Positions 50,929-61,082 of a stretch of 64,000 nt of DNA are shown piece after piece. The notes beneath the pieces are model-generated. The model was given only the letters and a program-made list of their open reading frames with translations. It did no database searches and had not been told where the DNA came from. Each line of letters opens with the position of its first letter. Positions within the stretch are counted from its first letter, which is position 1. Position numbers and translations under genes: made by a program. Source of the DNA: Phascolarctobacterium sp. ET69 (GTDB taxonomy: Bacteria; Bacillota; Negativicutes; Acidaminococcales; Acidaminococcaceae); contig NZ_JAMBLR010000003.1 of assembly GCF_023336935.1 (NCBI RefSeq), forward strand, positions 248,001 through 312,000, written 5' to 3'.

Positions 50929-52146
50929 GTGCAGCAGTACAAGTGGAAAGCGGTAGATTCTTCCGGCGTGAGCCGCAGCGGAGTTTACAGTGCTGCCAGC
51001 GAATTTGAGGCAGCGGCTTTTGTGCGCAGTAATTATGGTTATTTAACCCTTTTACAGGCGGAAAAGCCTGCAAGTGCCCGGGTAAAAAAGCAGGGGTTGT
51101 TTAAGTTTAGCAAAACTAAAAACGGTTTAAGCGATGAAGAAAAAACGGTGTTTTTCAGCCAGCTGGCATTGATGCTTAACAGCGGGCTGCCGCTTTTAAA
51201 GTCGCTTAGCGTATTGGCAGAGCGCCTGCCGCCAAAAACGGCGCAGCTTTGCCTTGGCATTGAGCGCGATTTAAAAAAGGGCACGAGTTTTGCAGGCTGC
51301 ATAAAAAACAGGCAGGAGGTATGGGGCGCACTGCCTGCGGCGGTGGCCGAAGCAGGTGAAAACGGCGGCATTTTATGCGAAATGCTGGAAGAACTGGCAG
51401 AATATTATAAATTGCAGGTGCAGATGAAGCGTTTTCTTAAAAATATATCTTTGTATCCGCTCTTTCTTTTTTCAGCTTCATTGGCAACGGCAGTTTTATT
51501 TATTGTGCAGGTTCTGCCGCTGTTTAAAGATTTGTATGCTTCAATGAATGCCCAGCTTCCGCCGTATTTAAAGCTGCTTTTTGCCGTGCAGGAATTTTTA
51601 GCCGCCAACATGCCGGCAGCGTGCGTATTACTGTCTGTTGTTTTGGTAATTGCGGCGGCGCGGCGCAGGTGGCTGCTTGAACTTGTGTTTAAAATACCGT
51701 TTTTTAAAGCGCAAAAAGAACTGTATCTGGAAATCCGCTTTAACAAAGTGCTGGCGCTGCTTCTGCACGGCGGCATACCTCTGCCGCAGGCGGCGCAGAT
51801 TGCAGGTTCGGCGTTGGGGGATGCCGGGCTGTGCCGCAGGGCGGAAGTTTTTGCCGCTGACGTGCTGCGCGGCGTAAACCCGGCAGAGGCGGCATTAAAG
51901 GCAAAACCTTTATTTGGCAGTTTAAGTGCGGAATTTATCGGCGTGGGGGCCGAAACGGGACGCCTGCCGGAAATGTTAATGCGTGCCGCAGAAATTTTGC
52001 AGTACCGTTTTGACGATACACTGAAAAATTTAAAAACAGTGCTGGAGCCGCTGCTTTTAACAGTGGCGGCCGGGGTTGTTTCAGCTGTTATTCTGGCTGT
52101 GGCTGCACCAATGTTTTCCTTATCGGGCGCGCTGCCCGGATTTTGA
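50929..52146 (+). CDS. Type II secretion/type IV pilus inner-membrane platform protein (GspF/PilC family)
   Basis: A 405-residue platform protein with two T2SSF domains (about 70-190 and 265-390) and three transmembrane helices. LALMLNSGLPLLKSLSVLAER and ALLLHGGIPLPQAAQIAGSAL are the paired family motifs. The start is a GTG at 50929 after AAAGGGG. It opens an operon of pseudopilin genes, but no GspE/PilB ATPase is adjacent. Confidence 0.9.
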   Translation: MQQYKWKAVDSSGVSRSGVYSAASEFEAAAFVRSNYGYLTLLQAEKPASARVKKQGLFKFSKTKNGLSDEEKTVFFSQLALMLNSGLPLLKSLSVLAERLPPKTAQLCLGIERDLKKGTSFAGCIKNRQEVWGALPAAVAEAGENGGILCEMLEELAEYYKLQVQMKRFLKNISLYPLFLFSASLATAVLFIVQVLPLFKDLYASMNAQLPPYLKLLFAVQEFLAANMPAACVLLSVVLVIAAARRRWLLELVFKIPFFKAQKELYLEIRFNKVLALLLHGGIPLPQAAQIAGSALGDAGLCRRAEVFAADVLRGVNPAEAALKAKPLFGSLSAEFIGVGAETGRLPEMLMRAAEILQYRFDDTLKNLKTVLEPLLLTVAAGVVSAVILAVAAPMFSLSGALPGF

Positions 52147-52165
52147 TTATGGAAGGGGTTATAAT

Positions 52166-52546
52166 TTGCTTAAAAAATTACGCGGCAATGCCGGGTTTAC
52201 TTTATTGGAAGTTTTGGCGGTGGTGGCTTTGTTAGGCGTTTTGGGCGCCATGCTTTTGCCGTCGCTTGACAGCGCTGCCGGACGCGCTAAAAACGCCCGC
52301 CTTGAAAGCGACCTGGCAACAATTGATAACGCTATTTTGCTTTATAAAATGGATAAAGGCACCTGCCCGAGCGCTTTAAGCGACCTGGTGGATGAATACA
52401 TTGCCAAAGGCAAGAAGTTTGAGGATGCCACCGGAACGGAGCTGGTGTACACTCCTTCTGGCGACAAGCTGACCTATACTTTGAAAGGCAAAAATGCGGA
52501 CGGTGAACCGGTAACGTCCGATGGCAGCAGTGACGCTGAAGAATAA
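52166..52546 (+). CDS. GspG-like major pseudopilin
   Basis: A 126-residue prepilin. The cleavage site is GNAG|FTLLEVLAVVALLGVLGAML with Glu at +5, and the GspG-type region AKNARLESDLATIDNAILLYKMDKGTCP follows. The start is TTG at 52166 after GGAAGGGG; upstream readings would overlap the previous gene in another frame. It should be cleaved by a prepilin peptidase, not seen here. Confidence 0.88.
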   Translation: MLKKLRGNAGFTLLEVLAVVALLGVLGAMLLPSLDSAAGRAKNARLESDLATIDNAILLYKMDKGTCPSALSDLVDEYIAKGKKFEDATGTELVYTPSGDKLTYTLKGKNADGEPVTSDGSSDAEE

Positions 52547-52973
52547 GGGCTTCGGGCTGGCAGAGTTTTTGGCAGCGGTAGGGCTTACGGCAATGGCTGC
52601 TGCTTTTTTGGTGCCTGCTTACGGCGGCGTGCAGAAGTATCTACTGAAAATGCAGGCAGAGCGCGCCGCCCAATGCCTTGCCGGTGATATTGCAGCTTTG
52701 CAGCAATATTCTTTTTACGATATGAGCGGCAAAAGCCGTTTGGAAATGGACGCCGATAAAGGCGGCTACCGTATTTATTACGGCGGCAAGCTTGCCGTTT
52801 TAAGAAAGCTTGAAAATGGGCTATATTTTGACCAGCATTTTAACGCGCTGAAATTTTCCGGCGAAGGAGCGCCTTCGGCAGCCAATAACTATATTATTAA
52901 ATGCCGCCAGGATAGAACCATCAGCAAATGGCTGCAGGTACAGCCTGTTACCGGAAGGGTTGTGTTTAAATGA
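52521..52973 (+). CDS. Minor pseudopilin
   Basis: A 150-residue prepilin-like protein with NKG|FGLAEFLAAVGL (Glu at +5) and a hydrophobic helix, then a beta-rich C-terminal domain. It overlaps the previous gene by 26 bases and the next by 4. GTG 52530 is an alternative start. Confidence 0.78.
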   Translation: MAAVTLKNKGFGLAEFLAAVGLTAMAAAFLVPAYGGVQKYLLKMQAERAAQCLAGDIAALQQYSFYDMSGKSRLEMDADKGGYRIYYGGKLAVLRKLENGLYFDQHFNALKFSGEGAPSAANNYIIKCRQDRTISKWLQVQPVTGRVVFK

Positions 52974-53275
52974 AGGGCAGCAAAGGCTATTTGCTGGCGG
53001 AAGTTTTAGTGTGCCTGGCAGCGGCAGTAATTATCTGCCTAAGCGCGGTTGGCGCATATACAAGCGGCATAAAGTTAATGGTGCAGCGCAACGCGGCAGC
53101 AGATGCGTTTAATGCGGCAGCTGGTGCTTATGATGAAAACGCTTTGCGGCAGGCAGGGCTTGCCGTTGAAAAAACTGAGTTTTACTGCCCCGGCCTTACA
53201 GGGCCGTTTTATTATGTAACGGTTAAAAACAGCAGCGGGAAAATACTGGCAAGCGTGGTAACCGGCGGTGAATAA
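52970..53275 (+). CDS. Minor pseudopilin
   Basis: A 101-residue prepilin-like protein, SKG|YLLAEVLVCLAAAVIICLSAV, with Glu at +5 but Tyr instead of Phe at +1. It resembles GspI/PilV in length. It overlaps both neighbours, so the set is translated as a unit. Confidence 0.75.
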   Translation: MKGSKGYLLAEVLVCLAAAVIICLSAVGAYTSGIKLMVQRNAAADAFNAAAGAYDENALRQAGLAVEKTEFYCPGLTGPFYYVTVKNSSGKILASVVTGGE

Positions 53276-53750
53276 CAAGGGCTATTTACTTGCGGAAACC
53301 TGTGCGGCACTTGCCGCTGCCGGTATTTGCGCCGTTATTTTTTATAACGGGCTTTCTGCCTTTGCTGTTTCGTGGCAAAATTTAAAAAGCGACTTGCTTT
53401 TATATCGTGCCGCACGTTACAGCCAGAGTTTTATTGAACACGAACTGCTTTTAAACAGCAGCAGGTTAAAAATAACAACGGGCAGCAATGATAAAATTGT
53501 TTGCACTGAAGTGTACGGCAACAGGCAGGTAACTTTTTACCGCAGCGGCGGTGCGCTGGCACGCGAAATTAAATATAATTCCACGCGCGGCGTAAACCCG
53601 CTTTCTCTGGCGGAGGTTACTTTGCAGTCCATAAAAGCGGAGCAGCTTGCCGCAGATAAAATTAAGGTAACTTTGGAATTTAAAGATAATGCAAGCGGAC
53701 GCAGCAAAAAATTTACGGAAGTTTATGTTTTGGCAAATGGCAGTTTTTAA
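53268..53750 (+). CDS. Minor pseudopilin
   Basis: A 160-residue prepilin-like protein, NKG|YLLAETCAALAAAGICAVIF (Glu +5), with a GspJ-like length and a beta-rich tail. The start is GTG at 53268. The last five residues overlap the next gene. Confidence 0.75.
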   Translation: MNNKGYLLAETCAALAAAGICAVIFYNGLSAFAVSWQNLKSDLLLYRAARYSQSFIEHELLLNSSRLKITTGSNDKIVCTEVYGNRQVTFYRSGGALAREIKYNSTRGVNPLSLAEVTLQSIKAEQLAADKIKVTLEFKDNASGRSKKFTEVYVLANGSF

Positions 53751-54666
53751 TAAAATTTTGAAGGATTGCCGCGGCAGCATAGGCACAGCAGTGCTGGCAG
53801 GTATTTTGTGTGCGGCGGTATGCCTGCATGCGGCGGCGTACTGGGTGCGCCAGGAAGCGGAAGAAAACAGCAGGCGCATTTTGCGACGCCAGCTGCAATT
53901 TGCGGTGCAGGCACTTGCAAAAGCCGGTTTTGAAAACGGCAGCCTGCCTGAAGGCGGAATTAATTTGCCGCCGCAAAAGCTGTACCCCGGCAATTACACG
54001 CTTAAAGCAGGAATATTTGAAGAAAACACTTCCGGCGGCATAAAAAAATACACCATACAGGCAGAAGCAGGCGGCGAAACTTTTGCTTTGCAGCAGCTTC
54101 AAATAGCTTTGCATCAGCAAATTGCGGAACTTGGTAAACGTTATACGCTTGCTGCGGGTAAAAGTTTGCAGGGCGCGGAAAATCTGCCGGAAGGCATTGC
54201 TTATGCCGGTGAACTTGGTGAAATTTTACAAAGCCTTGATGTGAAAAATTTTGCCGCATTTAAGGAAATGGATTTCCCTAGCAAAAGCACATTTGAAGAA
54301 TACGGGCTTGGCGGTGCGCTGTATTATGATGACGGCAATTACAGCAAAAGCATTGCGTCAAGTTCCAAAAACATCAGAGGCGAAGGCGTGCTTGTTTCCA
54401 AAATGAGCATTTTTATTGCTGACAGCACCCAAATGCCGGATTTTTGCGTTATTATCAGCGACGGGCAGATTGAAATAGGCAAAAATGCCGTGCTCGGCAA
54501 AGCGCTGCTGCTTTCAAAATACGATATTACCGTTAAAAGTGGTGCTTCCATAAACGGCATCGCCCTTTGCGACGGCAGGCTGATTGTTGAGGACGGAGTT
54601 ACGTTTATGCGTGATGAAAGTGTTTTGCAGCCTTTTATAACGGCATACCGCTTAAAACAGCAATAA
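53725..54666 (+). CDS. Pilus-assembly-type membrane protein with repetitive C-terminal domain
   Basis: A 313-residue protein, the last of the pseudopilus operon. A transmembrane segment (about 15-35, GSIGTAVLAGILCAAVCL) follows a short basic N-terminus, with a coiled segment to residue 65. It lacks a Glu +5 prepilin motif and is closer in layout to GspK/PilX. The C-terminal part (about 225-295) repeats short hydrophobic turns (FCVIISDGQIEIGKNAV; ALLLSKYDITVKSGA; IALCDGRLIVEDGV), like a beta-solenoid. ATG 53737 is an alternative start. Confidence 0.7.
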   Translation: MFWQMAVFNKILKDCRGSIGTAVLAGILCAAVCLHAAAYWVRQEAEENSRRILRRQLQFAVQALAKAGFENGSLPEGGINLPPQKLYPGNYTLKAGIFEENTSGGIKKYTIQAEAGGETFALQQLQIALHQQIAELGKRYTLAAGKSLQGAENLPEGIAYAGELGEILQSLDVKNFAAFKEMDFPSKSTFEEYGLGGALYYDDGNYSKSIASSSKNIRGEGVLVSKMSIFIADSTQMPDFCVIISDGQIEIGKNAVLGKALLLSKYDITVKSGASINGIALCDGRLIVEDGVTFMRDESVLQPFITAYRLKQQ

Positions 54667-54693
54667 AAAATCCGCACCCGTATGAGTGCGGAA
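54665..54693 (-). terminator. Terminator of the metallophosphoesterase gene
   Basis: TCCGCAC/GTGCGGA stem; on the minus strand it is followed by six T. Confidence 0.75.
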
Positions 54694-54724
54694 TAAGGTT
54701 TAAGATAAAATTTTATGGCGGCTC

Positions 54725-55420
54725 TTACGGCAGTACAAGCTGTGGCATAAAGTTCTGCGTATCGCAGCTTACAAGCTTATAAGTTACGCCGCGGGTTTCG
54801 CCTTCAAAAATATTGCCTGCGTCCTGCCCGTGGATATGCCCGAAAACGCAGTGCTTAACGCCGTATTTGGAAAAAAGTTCCGTAAATATGGTTTCTTCGT
54901 CCGCTTTATACAGCGGCGGGTAATGCAGGGCGGCAACAAATTTGTTAAAGCCTGCGTTTTTGGCGGCGGCAAGCGAATTTTCCAGCCTTATGCCTTCGCG
55001 CTGGTAAATGTGCCTGTCATCATCCGTAAACGCTTCCGACGACGGCAGAATCCAGCCGCGCGAACCGCACACTGCAACATCGCCGCAGGGAAAAAAGTTG
55101 TTCTGTAAAAACATAAATTTGCTTTCCGTGGCCTGCTGCATTTTTTTCAGCGAAGTCCACCAGTAATCGTGGTTGCCGCGCAGAATTATTTTTTGCCCCG
55201 GCAGGGCAGCAATGCGGTTTAAATCCTGCATGGCAGCCTCCAGCGACATGGCCCACGAGGTGTCGCCGCAGATAATTACGGTATCTGTTTCTGTAATTTT
55301 AGTAAGCCAGTTACGGCGTATTTTTTCAAAATGGTTTTCCCAGTTCGGGCTGAAAACCTCCATTGGTTTGGCAGGCGGTTCGCCCGATAAATGAAAGTCA
55401 CCGATAGCAAAAAGGCTCAT
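54725..55420 (-). CDS. Calcineurin-like metallophosphoesterase
   Basis: A 231-residue enzyme with the complete two-metal motif set: GDFHLS, CGDTSW, LRGNHDYWW, HYPPLY and GHIHGQ. It is of the YmdB/predicted-phosphohydrolase type common in Firmicutes. The substrate is unknown. It is monocistronic, convergent with the pseudopilus operon. Confidence 0.92.
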   Translation of the reverse strand: MSLFAIGDFHLSGEPPAKPMEVFSPNWENHFEKIRRNWLTKITETDTVIICGDTSWAMSLEAAMQDLNRIAALPGQKIILRGNHDYWWTSLKKMQQATESKFMFLQNNFFPCGDVAVCGSRGWILPSSEAFTDDDRHIYQREGIRLENSLAAAKNAGFNKFVAALHYPPLYKADEETIFTELFSKYGVKHCVFGHIHGQDAGNIFEGETRGVTYKLVSCDTQNFMPQLVLP

Positions 55421-55584
55421 GCTGTCTCCTTCTTATGTAAAATCTTCTTTGATTGTATCATATTTTTTACACTTTGGCGATATTAATGCAGGTGCAGAGT
55501 ATTTATAATTGACTTTAAATCCTGTAAGCTATATAATTTTAAGGGTATTATCTATAAATAGCTTTATTTGCGAGGTTGAAAAAT

Positions 55585-58077
55585 ATGATTCAGGAAAAGT
55601 ATAATCCCCATGAGATTGAAGCCAAATGGCAAGCTTATTGGGAAGAACACAAAACTTTTAAAACAGAGATGGACAGCAGCCGTCCGAAATCTTATGTGCT
55701 GGAAATGTTCCCGTATCCTTCCGGCAATCTGCACATGGGCCATGTCCGCAACTATTCTATTGGCGACGTTGTAGCCCGTTTCCGTACCATGAACGGTTTT
55801 AACGTGCTGCACCCCATGGGCTGGGATTCCTTCGGTATGCCGGCGGAAAACGCCGCTATTAAACACGGCATTCCGCCGAAAAAATGGACGATGGAAAACA
55901 TTGCCAATATGACGCGCCAGCAGAAACGCCTCGGCCTTTCTTACGACTGGGACCGCGAAGTAACTACCTGTAAACCCGATTATTATAAATGGACCCAATG
56001 GTTCTTTGAACTGTTCTACAAACGCGGCCTGGCTGTTAAAAAGAAATCGGCCGTTAACTGGTGCAACACCTGCAACACCGTACTTGCCAACGAACAGGTT
56101 ATTGACGGCAAATGCTGGCGCTGCGACCACGAAGTAGTAAAAAAAGACCTGGAACAGTGGTTCTTTAAAATTACCGATTACGCAGACGAGCTTTTAAAAG
56201 ACCTTGACCTTCTTGAAGGCTGGCCGGAACGCGTTAAAACCATGCAGCGCAACTGGATTGGCCGTAGCGAAGGTTTGGAATTCAGCTTTGATTTTCCGGA
56301 AATCGGCGAACGCATTCCTGTTTATACCACCCGCCCGGATACGATTTACGGCGTTACCTATGTTGTACTTGCCGCAGAGCATCCGCTGGTTGAAAAACTG
56401 TGCGTAAACAACCCGAAAGCCGAAGAAATTAAAGCTTTCTGCGACCGTGTAAGAAACCAGTCCGATATTGAACGTACTTCCAGTGAATCTGAAAAAGAGG
56501 GCCTGTTTACCGGCTGCTACTGCATCCATCCGCTTACCGGCAAAAAAGTGCAGGTTTGGATTACCAACTATGTACTTTACGATTACGGTACCGGCGCGGT
56601 TATGGGCGTACCTACCCATGATGCCCGCGACTGGATGTTTGCGGATAAATACGGCCTTGAGAAAATTGTTGTAATTAACCCCAAGGATAAAGAGCTTAAA
56701 TTAGAAGATATGACCGACGCCTATGAAGAAAAGGAAGGCGTGCTTGTTAATTCCGGCGAGTTCAGCGGTATGGAGCTGCATGCCGGTATGGAAGCAATTA
56801 AAGACAAGATTGAAGCAATGGGCATCGGCAAACGCCGTGTAAATTACCGCCTGCGCGACTGGTTAATCAGCCGCCAGCGTTACTGGGGCGCACCGATTCC
56901 GGTTATTTACTGCCCGGACTGCGGGGAAGTGCTTGTGCCGGAAGACCAGCTGCCGGTTATGCTGCCGGAAGATGTTAAGTTTGACGCCGGCGCCGTATCC
57001 CCGCTGGCAACTTCCGAAAGCTTCGTAAACTGCACCTGCCCGAAATGCGGCAAGCCTGCAAGACGCGAAACCGATACCATGGACACCTTCCTGTGCTCCT
57101 CCTGGTATTACCTGCGCTATACCGACCCGAAAAACGATAAAGCACCGTTTGCGAAAGACAAAGTAAATTACTGGTCTCCTGTTGACCAGTATATCGGCGG
57201 TATCGAGCATGCAATTCTGCATCTTTTGTATTCCCGCTTCTTTATGAAAGTTCTGCACGATGCAGGCCTTGTAGATTATAAAGAACCGTTTACCAACCTC
57301 CTGACTCAGGGCATGGTTATTAAAGACGGCGCCAAAATGAGTAAATCTCTCGGCAACGTTGTTTCGCCGGAAGAAATTATCGGCAAATACGGCGCAGATA
57401 CGGCAAGGCTGTTTATTATGTTTGCCGCACCGCCCGAAAGAGAACTTGAGTGGAGCGACCAGGGCGTTGAAGGCTCCTTCCGCTTCCTGGGCAGGGTATG
57501 GCGTATAGTTTATCATTATCAGGATCTGCTGGCAGAAAAGGTTACGCAGTATAACCCGGCAGAACTGAGCGAAGCAGGCAAAGAACTGCGCCGCGTACTG
57601 CATACCAGCATTAAAAAGGTAACGGATGACATTGAGCAGCGCTTTAACTTTAACACTGCCATCAGTGCTATGATGGAACTGGTTAATGCCTTGTATGCTT
57701 ATAAAGAAGCAGAAAAAACTCCGCATGCCGGCCTTATTTACGAAGTTGTTTCCAACCTGCTGAAATTGCTCTCTCCGTTCGTTCCGCATATTACGGAAGA
57801 ACTGTGGCACGGCGTAATTTCCGAAGAAGGCAGCATCCACGAAGAAAAATGGCCTAAATATGATGAAGCAGCCATGAAAGTGGATAATATTGAAATTGCT
57901 TTGCAGGTTAACGGCAAACTTAAAGGGCGTCTCGTTGTTCCTGCCGCTGCTTCCAAAGACGAGCTGGAAAAACTTGCCCTTGCCGAACCGCATATTGCAG
58001 AAACTGTTGACACTTCCAAAATTGTTAAAGTTGTCTGCGTACCGGGCCGTCTGGTTAATATCGTTGTAAAACCGTAA
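55585..58077 (+). CDS. leuS: Leucyl-tRNA synthetase
   Basis: An 830-residue class I synthetase. The HIGH-type motif is [19 protein letters not shown] (about 40-58), KMSKS is [10 protein letters not shown], and an editing domain (CP1) lies in between with [12 protein letters not shown]-like [18 protein letters not shown] 55585 is preceded by GCGAGG; an in-frame TTG at 55576 is too close to that site. No T-box leader was found in the 160-base upstream gap. Confidence 0.98.
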   Translation: MIQEKYNPHEIEAKWQAYWEEHKTFKTEMDSSRPKSYVLEMFPYPSGNLHMGHVRNYSIGDVVARFRTMNGFNVLHPMGWDSFGMPAENAAIKHGIPPKKWTMENIANMTRQQKRLGLSYDWDREVTTCKPDYYKWTQWFFELFYKRGLAVKKKSAVNWCNTCNTVLANEQVIDGKCWRCDHEVVKKDLEQWFFKITDYADELLKDLDLLEGWPERVKTMQRNWIGRSEGLEFSFDFPEIGERIPVYTTRPDTIYGVTYVVLAAEHPLVEKLCVNNPKAEEIKAFCDRVRNQSDIERTSSESEKEGLFTGCYCIHPLTGKKVQVWITNYVLYDYGTGAVMGVPTHDARDWMFADKYGLEKIVVINPKDKELKLEDMTDAYEEKEGVLVNSGEFSGMELHAGMEAIKDKIEAMGIGKRRVNYRLRDWLISRQRYWGAPIPVIYCPDCGEVLVPEDQLPVMLPEDVKFDAGAVSPLATSESFVNCTCPKCGKPARRETDTMDTFLCSSWYYLRYTDPKNDKAPFAKDKVNYWSPVDQYIGGIEHAILHLLYSRFFMKVLHDAGLVDYKEPFTNLLTQGMVIKDGAKMSKSLGNVVSPEEIIGKYGADTARLFIMFAAPPERELEWSDQGVEGSFRFLGRVWRIVYHYQDLLAEKVTQYNPAELSEAGKELRRVLHTSIKKVTDDIEQRFNFNTAISAMMELVNALYAYKEAEKTPHAGLIYEVVSNLLKLLSPFVPHITEELWHGVISEEGSIHEEKWPKYDEAAMKVDNIEIALQVNGKLKGRLVVPAAASKDELEKLALAEPHIAETVDTSKIVKVVCVPGRLVNIVVKP

Positions 58078-58092
58078 CAGGTTAAATTTATA

Positions 58093-58126
58093 AAAACTCC
58101 TTTGATTTAATCCGGGGAGTTTTTTA
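58093..58126 (+). terminator. Terminator of leuS
   Basis: AAACTCC/GGAGTTT stem with a 15-base loop, then TTTTATTTT; it also precedes the comEA ribosome-binding site by a few bases. Confidence 0.8.
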
Positions 58127-58146
58127 TTTTGTCAGGAGTTGAACAG

Positions 58147-58776
58147 ATGGCACAACTGAATAAAAAAATAATGGCCGTTGCCGTGGCAGTGGTTTTTTGC
58201 TTGCTGGCTGCTTTTTGGCCGCATGAGCGTGAAGCTGATGTTTTAAAAATTGAACAGCAGGCCGTAACGGCAAGCGAAAAAGAAGAAGCGAAAATAACGG
58301 TTTACGTAAGCGGCGCTGTGGCAAACCCGGGCCTGCACGAAATTGCGCCCGGAAGCAGAGCCGTGGAGGCTATTGCCGCCGCAGGCGGAATGACGGAAGA
58401 AGCCAATAAGGACAAAGTAAACCTTGCAAAAATCTGTAAGGACGGTATGCAGGTTAATGTGCCCCGCCTGAGCGCAAAAGAACGGCGCAGGCTTGCCGCT
58501 GCAAATACATCTGCAAGCGGTGCGGAAGCGCCAGAGCAGAGTGGCGCTTCTTACAATGCTGCGCAGGAAAGCGAAGCCGCTTTAACCGGCAAGGTGAATT
58601 TAAACACTGCTACGGCGGAAGAACTGGAAACACTGCCGGGCGTTGGCGCGGTAACGGCGCAGCGCATTGTGGAATACCGCTCTGCCCACGGCTTTGCCAG
58701 AATTGAGGACCTTATGAACGTAAAGGGCATAGGGCAGGCAAAGTTTAAGAAAATGCAGCCCTGGCTTGATTTATGA
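58147..58776 (+). CDS. comEA: ComEA-family DNA-uptake receptor
   Basis: A 209-residue protein with a membrane anchor (about 9-25), a SLBB domain (TVYVSGAVANPGLHEIAPGSRAVEAI), a polar linker and a C-terminal helix-hairpin-helix domain (NLNTATAEELETLPGVGAVTAQRIVEYR). It binds double-stranded DNA at the cell surface for transformation. ATG 58147 follows CAGGAG. It overlaps comEC by 4 bases. Confidence 0.95.
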   Translation: MAQLNKKIMAVAVAVVFCLLAAFWPHEREADVLKIEQQAVTASEKEEAKITVYVSGAVANPGLHEIAPGSRAVEAIAAAGGMTEEANKDKVNLAKICKDGMQVNVPRLSAKERRRLAAANTSASGAEAPEQSGASYNAAQESEAALTGKVNLNTATAEELETLPGVGAVTAQRIVEYRSAHGFARIEDLMNVKGIGQAKFKKMQPWLDL

Positions 58777-61073
58777 AAACATGGTTTGCGGCAGCAGCCG
58801 CGCTTTTTGCAGCCGGTGATTACGCCGGTATTTTAATGCCGCAGTATTTTAGTGTTTATGCCGCGCTGGCAGTAGTTTTTGCAGTGCTTATGGCAGCGGC
58901 GGCAAAATTTAAGCCGCAAACTTACGGTGCGGCCATATTAGCCCTTATATTTTTTACCTTGTGCGGCATGGCGGCAGGCAGTAAGGCTATGCAGCCGCAC
59001 ACTGCGGATATTAAAAATTATATCGGGCAAAAGGTAACGGTGTACGGCAAGATTGATTTGCTGACGCTGAAAAAACAGGAAAAAGGCACCGGGTTTATAC
59101 TTGAGTGTACTGCGCTGCAAACAGGCAGCGGTAATTTGCATAAAACTCGCGGCAATATACGCGTGTTTGTGCAGAATGCCAAAGTTAAAAATTTTACGGC
59201 TGGCAGCATTGCCGTTACCGGCACATTAAAAAGCCTTAACGGTTTTGCCAATCCCGGCAGCTTTAACAGCGAAAACTGGAATTTACAGCAGGGCTTACAA
59301 GGCAGAATGTCTGTAAAACAGGCGGCTTTGCAGGTTATGGGTGAAGCTGATATCAGTGATAAATTCTTTTTATTTGCACTGGGACTGCAGCATAAAATAA
59401 CAGATACGGTTGACGGCGAAGCAGGGGCAGTGCTGTGCGGCATGGCGCTCGGCGGTTATGACGGTTTAAGCGAAGCAACTCGCGAAGCATTTTCCGTAAC
59501 CGGCCTGGCTCATATATTGTCGGTATCGGGCACGCACATGGCGCTGGTGGCAGGCTTTTTAATTTTAATTATCGGCAGGCGCGGCAAAGCGCAGATAATA
59601 ACAGTGCTGCTTTTGTTATTTTTGTATGCGCTGTTATGCGGCGGCAGCGCACCGGTATGGCGGTCATTCATTATGAGTGCGGTTGCACTTGCCGGTGCCG
59701 GTACTTACAAAAAAGCGCAAAGCGGCAATATTTTTTGTGCGGCGGCAGTGCTGCTTTTAATATATAACCCGTTATGGCTGTTTGATGCCGGGTTTCAGCT
59801 TTCGTTTGCGGCAACCGGCGGGCTGATATTTATTTACCCGCAGCTTAAGGAGCGGCTGCAATTTTTAAAACCCGTGCTTGTGCGCGAAGGGTTTGCCATT
59901 ACGCTTGCGGCGCAGCTTGCCTCTCTGCCGCTTTTATTATGGCATTTTAACCAGCTTTCGCTTGTAACTTTTGCCGCTAATATTCTGCTTGTGCCTGCTA
60001 TGGAAATTTTGGTAATAGCCGCGCTTGCCGGGTTGTGCTTGCCTTTTGCCGGTACATATTTAATTTATGCTGCCGGAATTTTCATGCAGCCCCTGCTTAA
60101 CGCCGTCAGTTTCCTCGCGGTGCTGCCTGCGGCGGCAGTTAATGTTCCGCACTTGCCTGCGGCGTGCTTTGTGCTGTATTACATAATGCTTGCCATACTG
60201 TTTAATAGTAACTGGTTCAGCAAAACGGAGCGCAGGTATACAGCTGCAATTTGTTCGGCCGGAATAATTGTTTTGGCGGTATACAAAATTTTTACGCCGC
60301 AGCCGTTTACCGCGCATTTTATGGATGTGGGGCAGGGGGACGCCGCTTTGGTGCAGACAACGGACGGGCATAATATTATTGTTGACTGCGGCGGTTTGCA
60401 GGGAAACTTTGATACCGGCAGCCGCATTATTGTGCCGTATCTGCGTTATCTCGGCGTGGAGGAGATTGACCTTTTGGCACTCAGCCACGGGCACCATGAC
60501 CACGCCGGGGGAGCGGCAGGGCTTGCACGCCTTGTAAAAGTTGATAAGCTCCTGCTGCCGCAGGAAAAACCTTCGGAAGATGTACAAAAACTGCTGCATT
60601 ATATTAAGCCGCAAGATATTTTAGAAGCGGCGGAGGGCAGTGTATATACGCTTGGCAAGTGCCGCATTGAAGTTCTGGCGTCAGGAAAATCCGAAGGCGG
60701 AGGCAACGAAAGCAGCGTAATTATGCGCATAGCCGAACCCGCAGGCAGCATTTTGTTTACCGGCGACGCCGATGAAAACATAGAATTTGCGGCAGCTGGC
60801 AAAATAAAACCGGCCGATGTTTTAAAAGTTGCCCATCACGGCAGCAATTATTCTTCGTCGCCGCTGTTTTTAAAACAGGCCAAACCGCGGCTTGCGGTAA
60901 TTTCCGTTGGTGCGGATAACCGTTACGGGCACCCGGGGCGTGATGCCGTGCAGCGTTTGCAGGCCGCCGGGGCCAAGGTGCTGCGCACGGATAAACTGGG
61001 CGCGGTAAAAGTATGTTTTGACGAAGGACGCCTGCAATGGTATAGTTATAGGTACGACAAAGAATTTTTTTAA
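58773..61073 (+). CDS. comEC: ComEC/Rec2 DNA translocation channel
   Basis: A 766-residue protein with all three expected parts: N-terminal OB-like DUF4131 (about 15-175), the Competence domain with multiple helices (about 205-480; LSVSGTHMALVAGF), and a C-terminal metallo-beta-lactamase domain (LSHGHHDHAGGAAGL; VAHHGSNYSSS). It carries single-stranded DNA through the inner membrane. Together with comEA and the pseudopilus genes it suggests natural transformation. Confidence 0.96.
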   Translation: MKTWFAAAAALFAAGDYAGILMPQYFSVYAALAVVFAVLMAAAAKFKPQTYGAAILALIFFTLCGMAAGSKAMQPHTADIKNYIGQKVTVYGKIDLLTLKKQEKGTGFILECTALQTGSGNLHKTRGNIRVFVQNAKVKNFTAGSIAVTGTLKSLNGFANPGSFNSENWNLQQGLQGRMSVKQAALQVMGEADISDKFFLFALGLQHKITDTVDGEAGAVLCGMALGGYDGLSEATREAFSVTGLAHILSVSGTHMALVAGFLILIIGRRGKAQIITVLLLLFLYALLCGGSAPVWRSFIMSAVALAGAGTYKKAQSGNIFCAAAVLLLIYNPLWLFDAGFQLSFAATGGLIFIYPQLKERLQFLKPVLVREGFAITLAAQLASLPLLLWHFNQLSLVTFAANILLVPAMEILVIAALAGLCLPFAGTYLIYAAGIFMQPLLNAVSFLAVLPAAAVNVPHLPAACFVLYYIMLAILFNSNWFSKTERRYTAAICSAGIIVLAVYKIFTPQPFTAHFMDVGQGDAALVQTTDGHNIIVDCGGLQGNFDTGSRIIVPYLRYLGVEEIDLLALSHGHHDHAGGAAGLARLVKVDKLLLPQEKPSEDVQKLLHYIKPQDILEAAEGSVYTLGKCRIEVLASGKSEGGGNESSVIMRIAEPAGSILFTGDADENIEFAAAGKIKPADVLKVAHHGSNYSSSPLFLKQAKPRLAVISVGADNRYGHPGRDAVQRLQAAGAKVLRTDKLGAVKVCFDEGRLQWYSYRYDKEFF

Positions 61074-61082
61074 GGTGATTTT

